Notes: generated by a model not told the origin, from the letters alone. A stretch of 64,000 nt of DNA from Gordionus sp. m RMFG-2023 (GCF_954871325.1 NC_088775.1:59435561-59499560), one strand, 5' to 3'; positions 23,146 to 34,790 are shown, numbered from the stretch's first letter. A program made the numbers and translations.

Positions 23146-24699
23146 TTAGCTTTCACCTTTTCTGGTGGTAAGCTCCTTCAACATCTCTCTCCACTTTATG
23201 TTATTCGTACAATCTCTTTTATCTATTTTATACTTCTTTATATTGGCTCTAACTTTATGGCCCCATTGAAGTTTTGGCCTTCCTCTTTTACGTTTGCCCA
23301 TCACTTCCAATCTTTCAACTTTATTTCCTATGTAGTTCATAGGCCTTCTCATTGTGTGCCCATACCACCTAAGTCTGTTTACCATTAACTTAGTCTTAAT
23401 GGGCACTACCTTTAAACTATTTAGTATTCTTGTACTGCGCACCTTATCCTTTCTTGTTACCCCAGCAATCATCCTCAGCATTCTCATCTCCATAGTTTGT
23501 AGACTTCTCTCGTCTGATTCTTTGGTTGGCCATGTTTCCGAACTATATAGAATAGTTGGTTGTACTATGGAACTGTAAATTTTTCCCTTTAATTTGTGTG
23601 GGATTCTTTTGTCAAATAGCACTCCAGATAAAGATCTCCACTTTAACCACCCTTGATTAATCTAATTCTTTATCTCTTTTTCTATTGTGCCGTTTGTTTG
23701 TATAGTGGAGCCCAAATATTTGCAGCTTTCAATTGCGGATATCTGCCAATCATTTATATCAATACTCTCCGTTTCATCTCTTCCTATCACCATATACTCC
23801 GTCTTTTCTCTATTTACTTTTAATCCGTGCGTTTCTAGGATATTTATCCAATTCACTAACCTTTCTTTCATTTCATCCTTGGATTCGGCAAGTATCACAA
23901 TATCATCTGCAAATATCATATTCCACGGGACTGTTTGAGGTATAGACTGTGCTAATACATCTATTACTGTAATGAAGAGAAGTGGGCTGAGAGCCGACCC
24001 TTGATGAACTCCTTCGGCTATTGTGAAGCCTGCTGAAGTACCTGTTGTGCTACGGACCATTGTTGTATGTCCCATATACATATCCTCTATTATTCTTATA
24101 TATTTTTCGGGAACTTTTTTGTGGCGTAGCGCCCACCAGATAAGTTTTCTTGGGATTCTATCGAAGGCCTTTTCTAGATCGAGAAAGACCATGTGTAGCT
24201 TTTTGTTCTTTTCCCTGTATTTTTCACTCATTTGCCTAATTGCATGGATAGCATCGGTTGTTGATCTTCCAGGCATAAAGCCAAACTGTGTCTCTCCTAT
24301 TTCGATTATATCTCTTAATCTTTTTTCTATTATTTTTTCGTATAGTTTTAGACAGTGTGACATTAGTTTTATGCCCCTGTAATTTTGACAATTGTGTGGA
24401 TCCCCTTTATTTTTGAAGATAGGAACTAGATAGCTCTGCCTCCATTTTTGGGGGACCTCTTCATTTCCAAGTATTTTATTGTACAGATTTGTGAGGAGAT
24501 GTATTCCATCATCTCCTAGTGCTTTAAGGCTTTCTATTGGAATATCGTCTGGACCCCTAGCTTTGTTATTTTTCATATGCTTGAGGCATGTGATTATTTC
24601 TTGTTCCGTTATAGGTTGTACAAGGTTTTGACAAGGGGAGTGTTCATCGAGATGCAATATGTGGGAATTAAAGTTGAGAAGCTCCTGAAAATATTCTTT
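23146..24699 (-). pseudogene. LINE 3 reverse transcriptase and C-terminal domain
   Basis: Starts after the frame change with RWKEYFQELLNFNSH, then KNNKARGPDDIPIESLKALG, LVPIFKNKGDPHNCQNYRGI, TQFGFMPGRSTTDAI, MVFLDLEKAFDRIPRKLIWW (first Asp), EGVHQGSALSPLLF and WNMIFADDIVILAES (FADD catalytic pair, near 23915). After LGSTIQTNGTIEKEIKN one stop (TAG, near 23660) interrupts the frame. It resumes with INQGWLKWRSLSGVLFDKRI, LKGKIYSSIVQPTILYSSET, LRMIAGVTRKDKVRST, LRWYGHTMRR and RKRGRPKLQW. These C-terminal blocks are those of RTE-like LINEs. All catalytic residues are present. Confidence 0.9.
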
Positions 24700-24703
24700 C
24701 CAT

Positions 24704-26080
24704 CTACATTATTTCTTTTTCCTTTATTATCAATTTCCCATCTTTATTTTTGATTACTTTCGGAGCTCCGTTTATATCCCTAGAGTTCTTTTCTCGCTGT
24801 TTGGCTAATCTGTATATTTTATTTTGCCCTTCTTTGGTATGTAGATCTTCGTACATGTCATCGTATGCCATAGATTTGGCCCTAGCCACCGCCTTTGTAG
24901 CTAATCTCTTGGATTTTTTGTATTTTGACTTGTCATCTGCATTTTTGGATTTGTACCATATTTTATAAAGGGCTTTTTTCTCCTGTATAGTGGTTTGTAC
25001 CTCTTGATTCCACCACCATAGTTCTTTGTGTGATTTGTTGCCTCCTCTTGTCAAGCCTAGCGTCGATTTTGCAGTGTCTATTAATCTGGATGAAAGGTCT
25101 GTCCAGATTTTTTCACTGACTTGTGAGCAATTTATTGTTTCAATGTTTGCATTGATTGCAAAGGCATCTGTCATTGTTTTTAATTTGCCCCATTTGATGC
25201 ATGGTTCCAGTTTTATCTTATTTTGAGTAGATTTATTTGAGATTTGTAAATCCATGATTAGTAGCTTGTGTTGGGCGGCGATATCTTCTCCTGGGATGAC
25301 TTTGCAGTCTATTACATCTTTTAATCTTCTGCGAGAGATTAGCATGTAATCTATCTGTGTTTTCCTAGTACCACTTTCATATGATATTAAATGACTGTCT
25401 TTTTTCCTATAGTAGGTGTTGGTTAAGGCAAGGTCGAAGGCTTGCGCAAATTTCAGTACGTGCTCTCCTTCATCATTTCTTTCTCCATATCCAAAACCAC
25501 CATGATGCCTTTTGTAGCTATCTCTTGCTTTCCCCACATGCGCATTTAAGTCACCACCAATTATGACTAGGTCATCCTTAGGGATTTCCATTACGGCTTC
25601 ATCAAGGATAGCTCTAAAGTCATCTTTCTCTTCTTCCTTGCAACCCGTTTGAGGAGCATATACTGATAGGATGTGTAGTATTGATTGACCAATGCAGAGT
25701 TTTATCCTCATTAGTCTATCAGAGATCCTGTTGACTTCTACAACTGAGGAGGTTAGATCTTGACTGAGGATGATGCCGACACCGTTCCTATTGCTAACAA
25801 GTCCATTATAGTACAATTTATACCCATCTCCAATCATCAAAGTCTTCTGTCCTTTCCATTTCGTCTCTTGTATGCACGCTATATCAACTTTTCTCCTGTT
25901 CAACATTGATGCCAATTCTCTCGTCTTACCTTTAAGCGTCCCAATATTCAAACTTGCCAGTCTTGTCTTCTTTGCTTTGACCTTTACTTTATTTTTCACA
26001 GGATGGAGGTCTACACCCTGCGCGTCGCATGGAGGGAACGCCCTAGCTTTCATATTCATATTTTCATTTGTGTCCTTCAT
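24704..26080 (-). pseudogene. LINE 3 apurinic-type endonuclease and linker (5' part of the polyprotein)
   Basis: 458-residue frame from ATG at 26080. After a basic leader (KNKVKVKAKKTRLASLNIGT), the exonuclease-endonuclease-phosphatase fold shows LASLNIGTLKGKTREL (Asn), ACIQETKWKG (Glu), RNGVGIILSQDL, LSVYAPQTG, IIGGDLNAHVG (Asp-Asn pair), TYYRKKDSHLISY, QIDYMLISRR and DIAAQHKLLIMDLQ, where SDH is usual and AQH stands here. The remainder is a charged helical linker (KKALYKIWYKSKNADDKSKY) leading into the reverse transcriptase. The frame ends at a TAG about 24704 and the RT continues in another frame (RWKEYFQELLNF), so one shift separates the two halves. The endonuclease nicks target DNA to prime reverse transcription. 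Confidence 0.88.
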
Positions 26081-26214
26081 TTTGTTTATTGGACAGGTAT
26101 CCTTAGCACCCGGCTGTCCAGGCCTGTCGGTGACCGGGGTGTCATCTCTAAGCTCCGAAATTCATCATACCATATGTCTTTACACATCAGTCATCGAAGA
26201 AAAACTTGAAAGTT

Positions 26215-26265
26215 TTTATGGTTCTTACCAGGATTGAACCCGCGTCCTAGCAAAACAATAAAAGA
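26215..26265 (-). other. Possible tRNA-derived fragment (B-box-like)
   Basis: On the minus strand, GACGCGGGTTCAATCCTGGT resembles the T arm and B box of a tRNA. No matching acceptor or D arm is found around it. It adjoins the 5' end of LINE 3. Weak. Confidence 0.25.
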
Positions 26266-26483
26266 ATTTAATTTTTTAAAAAGTACCCTCACACAAATTT
26301 TTAGAAGCAGTTGCTTAAATTATTTACTTAAAAATATTGAATACTTCTTGCATAACTATTAAAATTATAAAAATAAATATTTAAATCTAATATATATAAT
26401 CTCCATAATCATAACACGATCGTTTTCGTATTTCCCTAATGATTTTAAATATAAGGAGACTACATAGTGTAAGGTTAATTTTT
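26266..26483. other. A+T-rich spacer
   Basis: No gene or clear repeat seen. Confidence 0.4.
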
Positions 26484-26556
26484 GCTCTCTACGAGAATCA
26501 AACTCATGCCTCCCGTTTCAAAAGCATATGCTTTACCGCATGCACCAACTTGATTA
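26484..26556 (-). pseudogene. tRNA-like fossil or SINE head
   Basis: On the minus strand, GTTGGTGCATGCGGTAAAGC resembles a D arm with A box, and ATGAGTTTGATTCTCGT forms a pairable T arm with a B-box-like loop. The middle (TGCTTTTGAAACGGGAGG) has anticodon-loop character but poor stem pairing, and the acceptor ends do not pair. It is therefore a tRNA pseudogene or SINE promoter, not a working tRNA. Part of its outer edge (GCATGCACCAACTTGA) is duplicated at about 26597. Confidence 0.45.
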
Positions 26557-26648
26557 TAAATAAATTAAAATATTAATTATATATTAAAGTTTCACGCATG
26601 CACCAACTTGAATATAATTAAATTTAAAATATTAATTATATAGATGTT

Positions 26649-27190
26649 AAAGGGTAATTATTTAGTTTGTGTGTATGGTATTAAATATCTTTATTAATAA
26701 ATTTTATATAAATATTAAAATTTAAGAGTAAAAGAGGTAAAATTGTTACAATGTTAGAAATATCAAAATTTAAAAATGTGATGGAAATCATATTCAATAA
26801 AATTTAAAATAGAGGTGCTTTAAGATTTTTGAATTTTAAATATGAGTTATAGATTGGTCTGAAATTTTTTTTTTTGCAGACATAGCCAGGCCTGATCAAA
26901 AAACCATGGGTTGAAGGGTAATTATTTAGTTTGTGTGTATGGTATTAAATATACTCTATTAATAAATTTTATATAAATTGAAATTTAAGAGTAAAAGAGG
27001 TAAAATTGTTGCAATGTATACTGTGAGCATGTATTAGAAATATCAAAATTTAAAAATGTGATGGAAATCATATTGGATAAAATTTAAAATAGAGGTGCTT
27101 TAAGATTTTTGAATTTTAAATATAGGTTATAGATTGGTCTGAAATTTTTTTTGCAGACATAGCCAGGCCTGATCAAAAAACGATGTCCCA
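26649..27190. repeat. 265-bp direct tandem duplication
   Basis: AAGGGTAATTATTTAGTTTG to AGGCCTGATCAAAAAACCAT occurs at 26649-26913 and again from 26914 with only small indels. The last segment (GCCAGGCCTGATCAAAAAAC) recurs at about 28270-28300 and 28590-28620, linking it to the G+C-rich short repeats that follow. Confidence 0.85.
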
Positions 27191-28080
27191 TGCAACTTTC
27201 ATAAATTAATTAATAGTTGACATTTTTAAAATTTTGCCTGTGAATTGAATGCACTGAATACACACCTAATATTATACATATTTCTGAATATTTAGGGGTT
27301 AATAGAACTTTAAATGCATCAAGTACCAATTCAATAGGAATAAGGTAGAACTTTAAATGGCAAGTACTCATTCAATAGTAATAAGAGATTTATTTAAATA
27401 CTATTTTAATTCTTGAATTTATATATAATTTAGGATTTTATACCATTATATTGGGGTTTCAGAAAAGATAAGAGAGATATGGAAGGGACACGCACACTTT
27501 GGTAACACAAACTCTTATCTAGCAAGAATAGATTTTTAGGTTATAAAATACAAATAAATAACATAAATAAAATTGCTAAATATATCATTAACATATTTTA
27601 TAAAAATAATGGAAAATTTTAGAATAACCCCAAAATAAATATAAATTTTTAAATGAAACCTCATAAGATAGGAAAATTTTGTATATTTACTTCATAATTG
27701 TAGAATGTATGTTATTCATAACTTATTATAACATTTTTGATTAAATGTATAACCTTTTTTTTTTACTTATATATAATTTGACTATGACTGAAGTTTACCT
27801 CCTATTATTTGTTAACTTAGACATATCTTTTTATTTTTTCTATTGTAATTTAATAACAATTTCTTAAATTTAATTTTATATTTTGTAACTAAGTAATAAA
27901 TCATTTGGTTTGTTTAAAATTTATAGGATGAACATATTTTCAGAATGGTACTTTAATATGTATTCATGAATTTCATATAAATACCAGGAGCTCACCATTA
28001 GAATCATAGGTAAATCAGATATTTACCCTTCATTTGATGATAATTTTGAAATTAGACAGATTTAATTCTTATAAACCCCT
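27191..28080. other. A+T-rich spacer, no gene seen
   Basis: Contains a short internal repeat (GAACTTTAAATG...AAGTAC...TTCAATAG at about 27306 and 27350). No coding similarity. Confidence 0.5.
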
Positions 28081-28780
28081 TACATCAGACCTATTTTTCT
28101 GGATCAAAATAAATTATTTTGGGTTTTCCTGGGCTTGGGAAATATTTTTCACCATTAATATGGACTTGGACATAGCTTGAGAAACATTTTTCATAATTAT
28201 TATAGTCTAAGATTCCTGTAAATCGTTTAATTTTAAATATGAGCTAGAAATTGGCCTGAAAATTTCTTATGAAGACATGGCAAGGCCTGATCAAAAACCA
28301 AGGCCCATGCAACTTTCATATTCTGATTGTATTTTTAAATGCATATAATTTTTAGAGATTTACCTATCTCCAGGCTTGGAAAAAAATTTTAAATTACTAT
28401 AGGTTGGCCAGGTTTGAGAAATTTTTTTTATATTATGGGTTGGACTGGGCTTGGAAAATATTTTTATAAATTATATTGGGCTGGGCTTGGGGAAAATTTT
28501 TCAAAATTATTACGAGCTTGGACGCTTGAGAATTTTTTTATTATTAATTATAGGTCAGACATTGGCCCAAAACAAATTTTTTGCAGGCCTGGGCTTGACC
28601 TGATCAAAAAACCAAGGCCCATGAAAATCAGAATTTTGATTGTATTTTTAAATTCATTATGATTATTTAAATATTTTATTTCAGTTCTTAACTACCAAAA
28701 TTATTATGATCTTTCATTGGGCTTGGAAGAATTTTTCATAATTAATATGGCTTTGGACTTTGCCTGGGAATTTTTTTTTA
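28081..28780. repeat. Block of degenerate GGGCTTGG / GGCCTGATCAAAAA repeats
   Basis: At least eight degenerate units of about 40-60 bp, each a G+C-rich core such as GGGCTGGGCTTGG or GGACTTGG followed by AAATATTTTTCATAATTATT. The ends carry GGCCTGATCAAAAACCAAGG. Similar blocks with CCCGG cores lie at about 32090-32130, 34030-34310 and 52560-52860. It looks like the inside of a non-autonomous DNA element, but the ends are not certain. Confidence 0.55.
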
Positions 28781-28984
28781 ACATTAAATATTAGTTATAG
28801 TAATCAGTAATATTTAACAAATAATATTGGTATTAACAAGTAAATAAATTTATTTTTACTCAAACCATACCATTTAGTTTTAATGGATTAAACTGGCCTG
28901 AAGGGATGAGGGGGTAAGAAGAATAAAAAATGGATTGGATATTATTTTCAAGTAACAGGTAACATGCATAAAAGTAAGAAGAAA

Positions 28985-29023
28985 ATTTTCATTCCCCGTC
29001 ATTTTTGACGAGCTATCTACTAG
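28985..29023 (+). mobile_element. Helitron 3' terminus (hairpin plus CTAG)
   Basis: CCCCGTCATTTTTGACGAG forms a short hairpin (CGTCA/TGACG), followed 8-10 bases later by CTAG and then T, the classic Helitron 3' end. The Helitron at the right of the window ends with almost the same hairpin (56115-56142, opposite strand). The 5' end of this element is not identified; it lies to the left and may include the short-repeat block. Confidence 0.65.
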
Positions 29024-29121
29024 TATTATTATATTTTATTAATTTACATATCGTTTGGTATTATAGTTCCAACTTATTTAATTTTAAAAAGATACATTAT
29101 AACAAAAAGATCAATTTAATT

Positions 29122-29506
29122 TTAATAATTACGTGATACGTGATATATAGCGCTTTTGCCCTCTGGCGTTATGCAAAAAATTCTAATAAAAAAATTGTCT
29201 GCAAATGAGAAAAATTTTTTAGAAAAGAACACAAAAATATAGATTAAAAATGACTTATGGAAATCGCAAAGAATTAGAAATAAGATAAGAAGGAATAATA
29301 AAAATAAATAAAAATTTAAGAAAAATTGACAAAAAAAAAATTTATATTTAAAAATATGACGATTTTTCTTTTTTGAATAGAAAATTTCCTTTTTGATTGA
29401 CACTTTTCCTTTTTTGTTGTACACTTTTCCTTTTTTGATTGAACCATCTTTTCCTTTTTTGATTGGGACTTTTCCTTTTTTGAATGAGAAACCCTGTTGT
29501 TAATAG
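29122..29506 (-). repeat. Dispersed repeat family P, copy 2
   Basis: Opposite orientation to copy 1 at 16334. Read on the minus strand it starts CAGGGTTTCTCATTCAAAAA (its outermost bases are split by the LTR element), has a few AATCAAAAAAGGAAAA words, then the same T-rich tract with GCGATTTCCATAAGTCATTT. Its far end contains CGCCAGAGGGCAAAAGCGC (29156-29174). Confidence 0.65.
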
Positions 29507-29687
29507 TGTTGTTTATTCAAATTTGTAAAATAATTTATTGAGTATTAATTTAAATGTTTTGTTACATATACCAGTATATATACCAGTCGATGATATACAT
29601 ATTATAATTATTATTATTTTATTTTTTAAAGTAGAAATAAAATTTATTTAAAACAAAATACAACTTAATTATTTCTTGTTTCTTTTA
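29498..29687 (+). repeat. TRIM element left LTR
   Basis: Starts TGTTAATAGTGTTG and ends GTTTCTTTTA. Collinear with the right LTR. Confidence 0.85.
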
Positions 29688-29779
29688 TGGCGCCCCGTTA
29701 CGTTTATGTAAAAAAAAAAAGAAGAAAATATATAAAATTTGCCTAAAATTAAAATAAAAATTAAATTAAATTCGAAATT

Positions 29780-29950
29780 GTGATGACTACCTATTGTGAC
29801 GATTGCTTAATCCATTGAGATGACTCTAGACTACCTATTGTGGTGACTACCTATTGTGACGATTGCTTAATCCATTGAGATGACTCTATTTATATGACTA
29901 CCTATTGTGATGACTACCTATTGTGTTGATTGCTTAATCTATGGAGATGA
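29780..29950. repeat. Short tandem repeats inside the TRIM element
   Basis: Words of the type GACTACCTATTGTGACGATT and GCTTAATCCATTGAGATGAC are repeated three to four times within the non-coding interior. Confidence 0.8.
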
Positions 29951-30720
29951 CTAGAATCAAACCTTAGCACTTTCATGCAAAAAGCTTCTTTCTTCATGGT
30001 GTCCTGGCTCTGGATGTTGGACTGGAATATGATAACCAGCACCTAACCTAATGTGACAACCTAGAAAGAACCAATATGGAAGTTGGACGTTAGGTTATGA
30101 ATTCTATATTGTGAGACCAATGATGATCACTTATTATTCTAATCCACGTAAGAAGAAAAGTTATTTGAAATTAAAATTTTATGCCGAGATAAAGGCATGT
30201 TGTAAATTTATATCACATGATAGATTTACATAACCCTTATAAGTAATACTTAATATGATAAAAATGTTTTTTTGAAATAAAGCTTTTGAAGACAAAAGGT
30301 TATGTAAAAATTAAACATCATTATTTTAGAAAAATATTGTGTGAAATTTAAATTTTTTTAAGAGAGGGAAATGTGCATAATATTTGCATATTTTAACCTC
30401 AGAGATTGAAAATAAATAAAAATAAATTAAATATTATTAAAACGCTACTAATAAAATATAAAACGCAAAATTTAAAAAAAAAAAAACGCGAAATTTTTTA
30501 TAATTTTTTTGATTTATCATTCTTATGTTATTCTACATTCCAAAAATTTTATTCCAAATTCTTTTATTCCAAAATTTTATTCCATATATTCAAACTTGAT
30601 CCTTATAATAATGATAACGTACAGCAACTTTTCTAACCTACAAAAACGTATGGAATCACGCCATCAGACAGACTTATGCGCCTTCTTAGTAGCAACTTGA
30701 TGCTTTGTCGAGGAGGGGAA

Positions 30721-30965
30721 TGTTAATAGTGTTGTTTATTCAAATTTGTAAAATAATTAATTGAGTATTAATTTAAATGTTTTGTTACATATTGTGTTGT
30801 TTATTCAAATTTGTAAAATAATTTATTGAGTATTAATTTAAATGTTTTGTTACATATACCAGTATATATACCAGTCGATGATATACATATTATAATTATA
30901 ATTATTTTATTTTTTAAAGTAGAAATAAAATTTTATTTAAACTTAAATTTTACTTGTTTCTTTTA
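30721..30965 (+). repeat. TRIM element right LTR
   Basis: Same sequence as the left LTR with a tandem duplication of about 60 bp (GTGTTGTTTATTCAAATTTG to GTTTTGTTACATA). Confidence 0.85.
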
Positions 30966-30970
30966 CCTGT

Positions 30971-33900
30971 AATAATTTTTTTGAACATATTAATTTGATA
31001 CATTCTGATATTAAATTCACAGTGGAAAAGGAACAAACAATATACTCCCTTTTCTATATATATTATTAATAAAATATAAATAAACTTAGACATATTGTCT
31101 ATAGGTCACTTACTCATACTCTTTATCTTTAGCTAATTCACATCATCGCCCTTCCATTAAATGCAACCCTTCAAGCTTTAATCTATCGGGTTTATTCTTC
31201 GTGAGATGATTAATTTTACCTGGATGAGGAATTAAACTTTATTAAGTCCGTTTTTTTTTCACATGATATAGTATAAATATATTCAATGAGAATCAATTCT
31301 AAATTCAAATAAAAATTTTAAATAAATGAAAATTTGCACCATTTCTTTACCATATATTAAAGGAATAGCAGACTGTATTGGAAATAGATTGTTCAAACAC
31401 AATGTAGGAACATTATTTAACCATCAAATAAAATCACTAGAAGTTATATCAATAAAGTATATAATAATATGACAACATTTGTTGTTTTAAGTACTTTATA
31501 AGCTAAATAATCTATTTCATTTTCTTTTTTTTAAATATTGTATGTATAATAAGCATATGGGGCCGACCAAAGGATCTAGTAAGCTTGAATATTATCAATA
31601 AAAAATAGTTCCAAAGGATGAGCCCAAAAACTAATAATGGTTTCTATTTTTTTGTTGATTGAATATCATATAAAATTAATTTTAAAATAATCGTGATTGA
31701 AATATTCATTTTATATTTTCTAAGAAAGAGAAATTGAAAATCATCATTTAATTATCATTTATTGTTTTTTAATTAAATTTAGTACACAACATTATTATAG
31801 AAAACAGAAAAAAAATTTCCGAATTTCATATTATAAAACTGTCGTAGTGTATTACCTAGTGCGCGAGAGCGTGCAAAAAAAATATCTTTCAATTCTAATA
31901 CAATATAATTTTATTTTGAATATATAATAAAAAATCAGTTTAAACTTCTGTTGTTTCAGATGTATAAGGATACGATATCATTTGATTCCATAAGTTTCCC
32001 TCTTTTTAACCCTAAAATATAAACATTTTATTAATTAATCGCAATTAGAGACCTAAAAAAATCTTGATTTTCAGCCTATCCGGAATTTAAAAAATAATTT
32101 CGAATTTTAAGGCCGCGGAGCCTGACCCGGCCAATTTTTTTAAAATTAAATTTATTTTCCTTCTCTTATGTATTTTTTGATTTTATTAATCTACATATGA
32201 TTTTATTAAACTTAGCATCTTGATTAGTAACACAAAAACACTTTTCATCCACTAATTGTATTGCTTCTAATGCCTTTTACTTTTCTTTATTCTATAAGAT
32301 AATAATTGGTAGATTCGATTTTAATATGAATATCAGTAAACTAAAAGATTTTCCACATATAGGTAAATAAATCAATTAATTTGTGGAGATGAATAAGCTA
32401 AAGATTAAAGAGAATTTTTAAATTATATTATTAATATATATAAAATAAAACCTATATGAACCCGTTTATACAGGGCTATATACTTCATAAAGGTTTTAAA
32501 AGGTTCGGTCGGTTCCCCTAAATTTTTTTAAAAAATTAGGTTCGGTTCTGGTTTATTAAAAGATATAATTATATAGGTTCGGTTCTGTTTTCGAGGTTCA
32601 ATTCTACACTCTGCTTTTAAACTATGAGAAGATGAAAAAAGCTAAAATGAACTTATTAATTATAAGATAGAATAAAATATTTATTTAAAACAGAATTAGA
32701 ATATTAAGCTTTAATAAAATAAAATAAAAATAATTAAATGGTGTTTGGAATAATATCTAACATGAGATACTAAAAATTTTAAAGAAAGGTAAGGCATATT
32801 ACTTAAAGAGTCAGATATAAATGTGACACCTTGCAATATTGAAGATAAAAATTTAAATCATGATAATATGCTTGAAATGATACATATTTTATTAAACATT
32901 ATCAAATAGAAAAATCATAGAGAGATTCAAAAAATAAGATTAGAAATATATAAATCTGCTTATGTGATTCATGTAACAATATTGAAGCCGAAAATATATT
33001 TTGTCGCAAACTTTTTTGGCAAATAATAATTTTAATAAAAGTATGCCTGGGTTCTTTATCTCAGCTGAATAAAAAAATTGCGAAGGCTATAAAGAATATG
33101 GATGTATGGAGATAACAGCTTACTTTCTTTCGCAATGTGTGTACTACAGTATATAATAAATTGTTTAAGGCACATCAGAAGCTCAATATTTTTTTATAGA
33201 AATGTAAAGTTAAAACTATGTATAGCCCAATTTTTTTGGAAATTTTTATAGTAATAGGACCACTATCATTTTATCCTCAAATTTAACTGATTGGAAATTT
33301 AAGCTGCTAAATATTCTCTACCTCTATAAAAAATAAAGTTATTTAAAAATATCTATAAATTTCTAATTTAAGGCTGCTAGGGGAATCATGGTCCAAAGAA
33401 TTTATCAAGACATATAATAAGTCAAACAAAAAAATGTATCAGGAATGCGATACCTCTATAGGGTTTAAATATTTTGTTTAGGAAATAATAAAATCATAAA
33501 TCGTCCTAGGAATTATGATGCAATAAAAAATAATTCTGAAAATGTAATCCAGTTGTAATTTACTGCAATAATCCTTTTTTATTTGACCGAATTTAAAAGG
33601 TTTTAGTGTTCATGAAAAATCGATAAAAATGACGAAATAACAATATAATTTATATAAGATAATTCTCAGTGTAATAATAAGTTCAATAATGCTTGATATA
33701 TGTTTCTGATTTTACTACGACAATGAATATTTTTTATTCTAAGAAAGGAAGTAATTAGCAAAAAAGGTAAATCAAATAATTAACTCAAAAAAAAGAAGAA
33801 AATAAAGATAAGATAAAAAAATTGTCTTTGGAGTTTTTATTTCTAAATGGCAGTTTGAAAGTTTTGACTGGTTCCTTTGTCCAATTTTAGGCTTGAGACA

Positions 33901-34790
33901 CAAGCATGTTGAAAAATTATTTATGTATTGAAAAATTATTTATGTTGAGTAAAAAAAAATATACCCTTTATTTCCTAAAGAAACCCGGAATTATTAAATT
34001 AATCAAATTCTAAAAAGGTTAAATTTTTTATGACCGGCTCGGATAATAAATTGATTTTCAAGCCCAGGCTGGATTAAAACTTATTTGGCCAAACTAGGAT
34101 TAAAAATAAATTTGATTTTCAAGCCCGGATAGGGTAGAATTATTTTTTTAGATGGCCCGAATGATTTCTTATCTAATTAATTAACATAATTTAAATCTAT
34201 TTTTAAAAAAATTATCCCGTCCCAGATTTATTTGTAATTTTTTTATAGCCCGGCCCCAATTTTTAAAATTATTTTATCTAACGCCATTCTTCGGGTAGGG
34301 CAGGGTTCCGGACCAGGCTTACATATCTCTGAATATATTATTTAAATTCTAATGATTGTTTTTAAATTTAACGAATGTATAAAAGGGCACGTATACATCC
34401 GTCAATAAAGAATATACGAGTGCATTCACGTTCAAAGTTCGTCAAAAATAAAAAGAACACCGTTCATTATGTTTTTACAAAATACAAATTATATCACACA
34501 TAATAATATATTTGTAGATATAAAATTGTTCGAAAAATTATAATAAAAATAAAATTTTATAAGTCGGACTGCAACTAATGAACTCAATAGGTTTAAGGCG
34601 ATAAACCTTTTTGATACTATTTATAAATTTGCCAAAATAATAATCTATTTTTTTGCAAAATAACATATTATAATCTGAAAGATATTCAACAATCATTTAT
34701 CAATATACTAAAATATCGGGAAAAAAACTAAACAATACTGGATATAGTTAAATAATGTTTTATTTAACAATGAATATTAAGCAATATAGT
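30971..34790. other. Long A+T-rich stretch, no gene seen
   Basis: No frame with coding character and no recognisable transposase. Two small G+C-rich patches carry CCCGG words: 32090-32130 (GAGCCTGACCCGGCC) and 34030-34310 (AAGCCCAGGCTGG, TAGCCCGGCCCC). At 32470-32600 a patch starting CAGGGCTATATACTTCATAA holds repeated GGTTCGGTTC words and may be a non-autonomous hAT-like remnant. Confidence 0.5.

Larger units (their letters stand above)
23109..26080 (-). mobile_element. LINE 3, RTE-like, nearly whole, poly(A)-tailed
   Basis: A minus-strand LINE with endonuclease, reverse transcriptase and C-terminal domain in one collinear series. On the minus strand its stop codon (GGAGAAAGCTAA, near 23146) is followed within a few bases by an uninterrupted A run of about 22 (23109-23131). 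Only two defects are visible, so it is the youngest LINE in the window. The 5' limit lies between 26080 (ATG) and about 26240. I could not find matching target-site duplications. Confidence 0.88.
29498..30965 (+). mobile_element. Small non-coding LTR element (TRIM type), looks structurally whole
   Basis: An LTR-retrotransposon fossil of the miniature, non-coding kind. LTRs are 29498-29687 (190 bp) and 30721-30965 (245 bp). A primer-binding-site-like TGGCGCCCCGTTACG follows the left LTR directly (29688-29702) and a purine tract GAGGAGGGGAA precedes the right LTR. Flanking 5-bp duplications are CCTGT (29493-29497 and 30966-30970). The interior of about 1 kb has no gag or pol. It needed enzymes from another element. 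The LTRs are nearly identical apart from one internal duplication, so the insertion is fairly recent. It interrupts the tip of repeat P copy 2. Confidence 0.85.
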
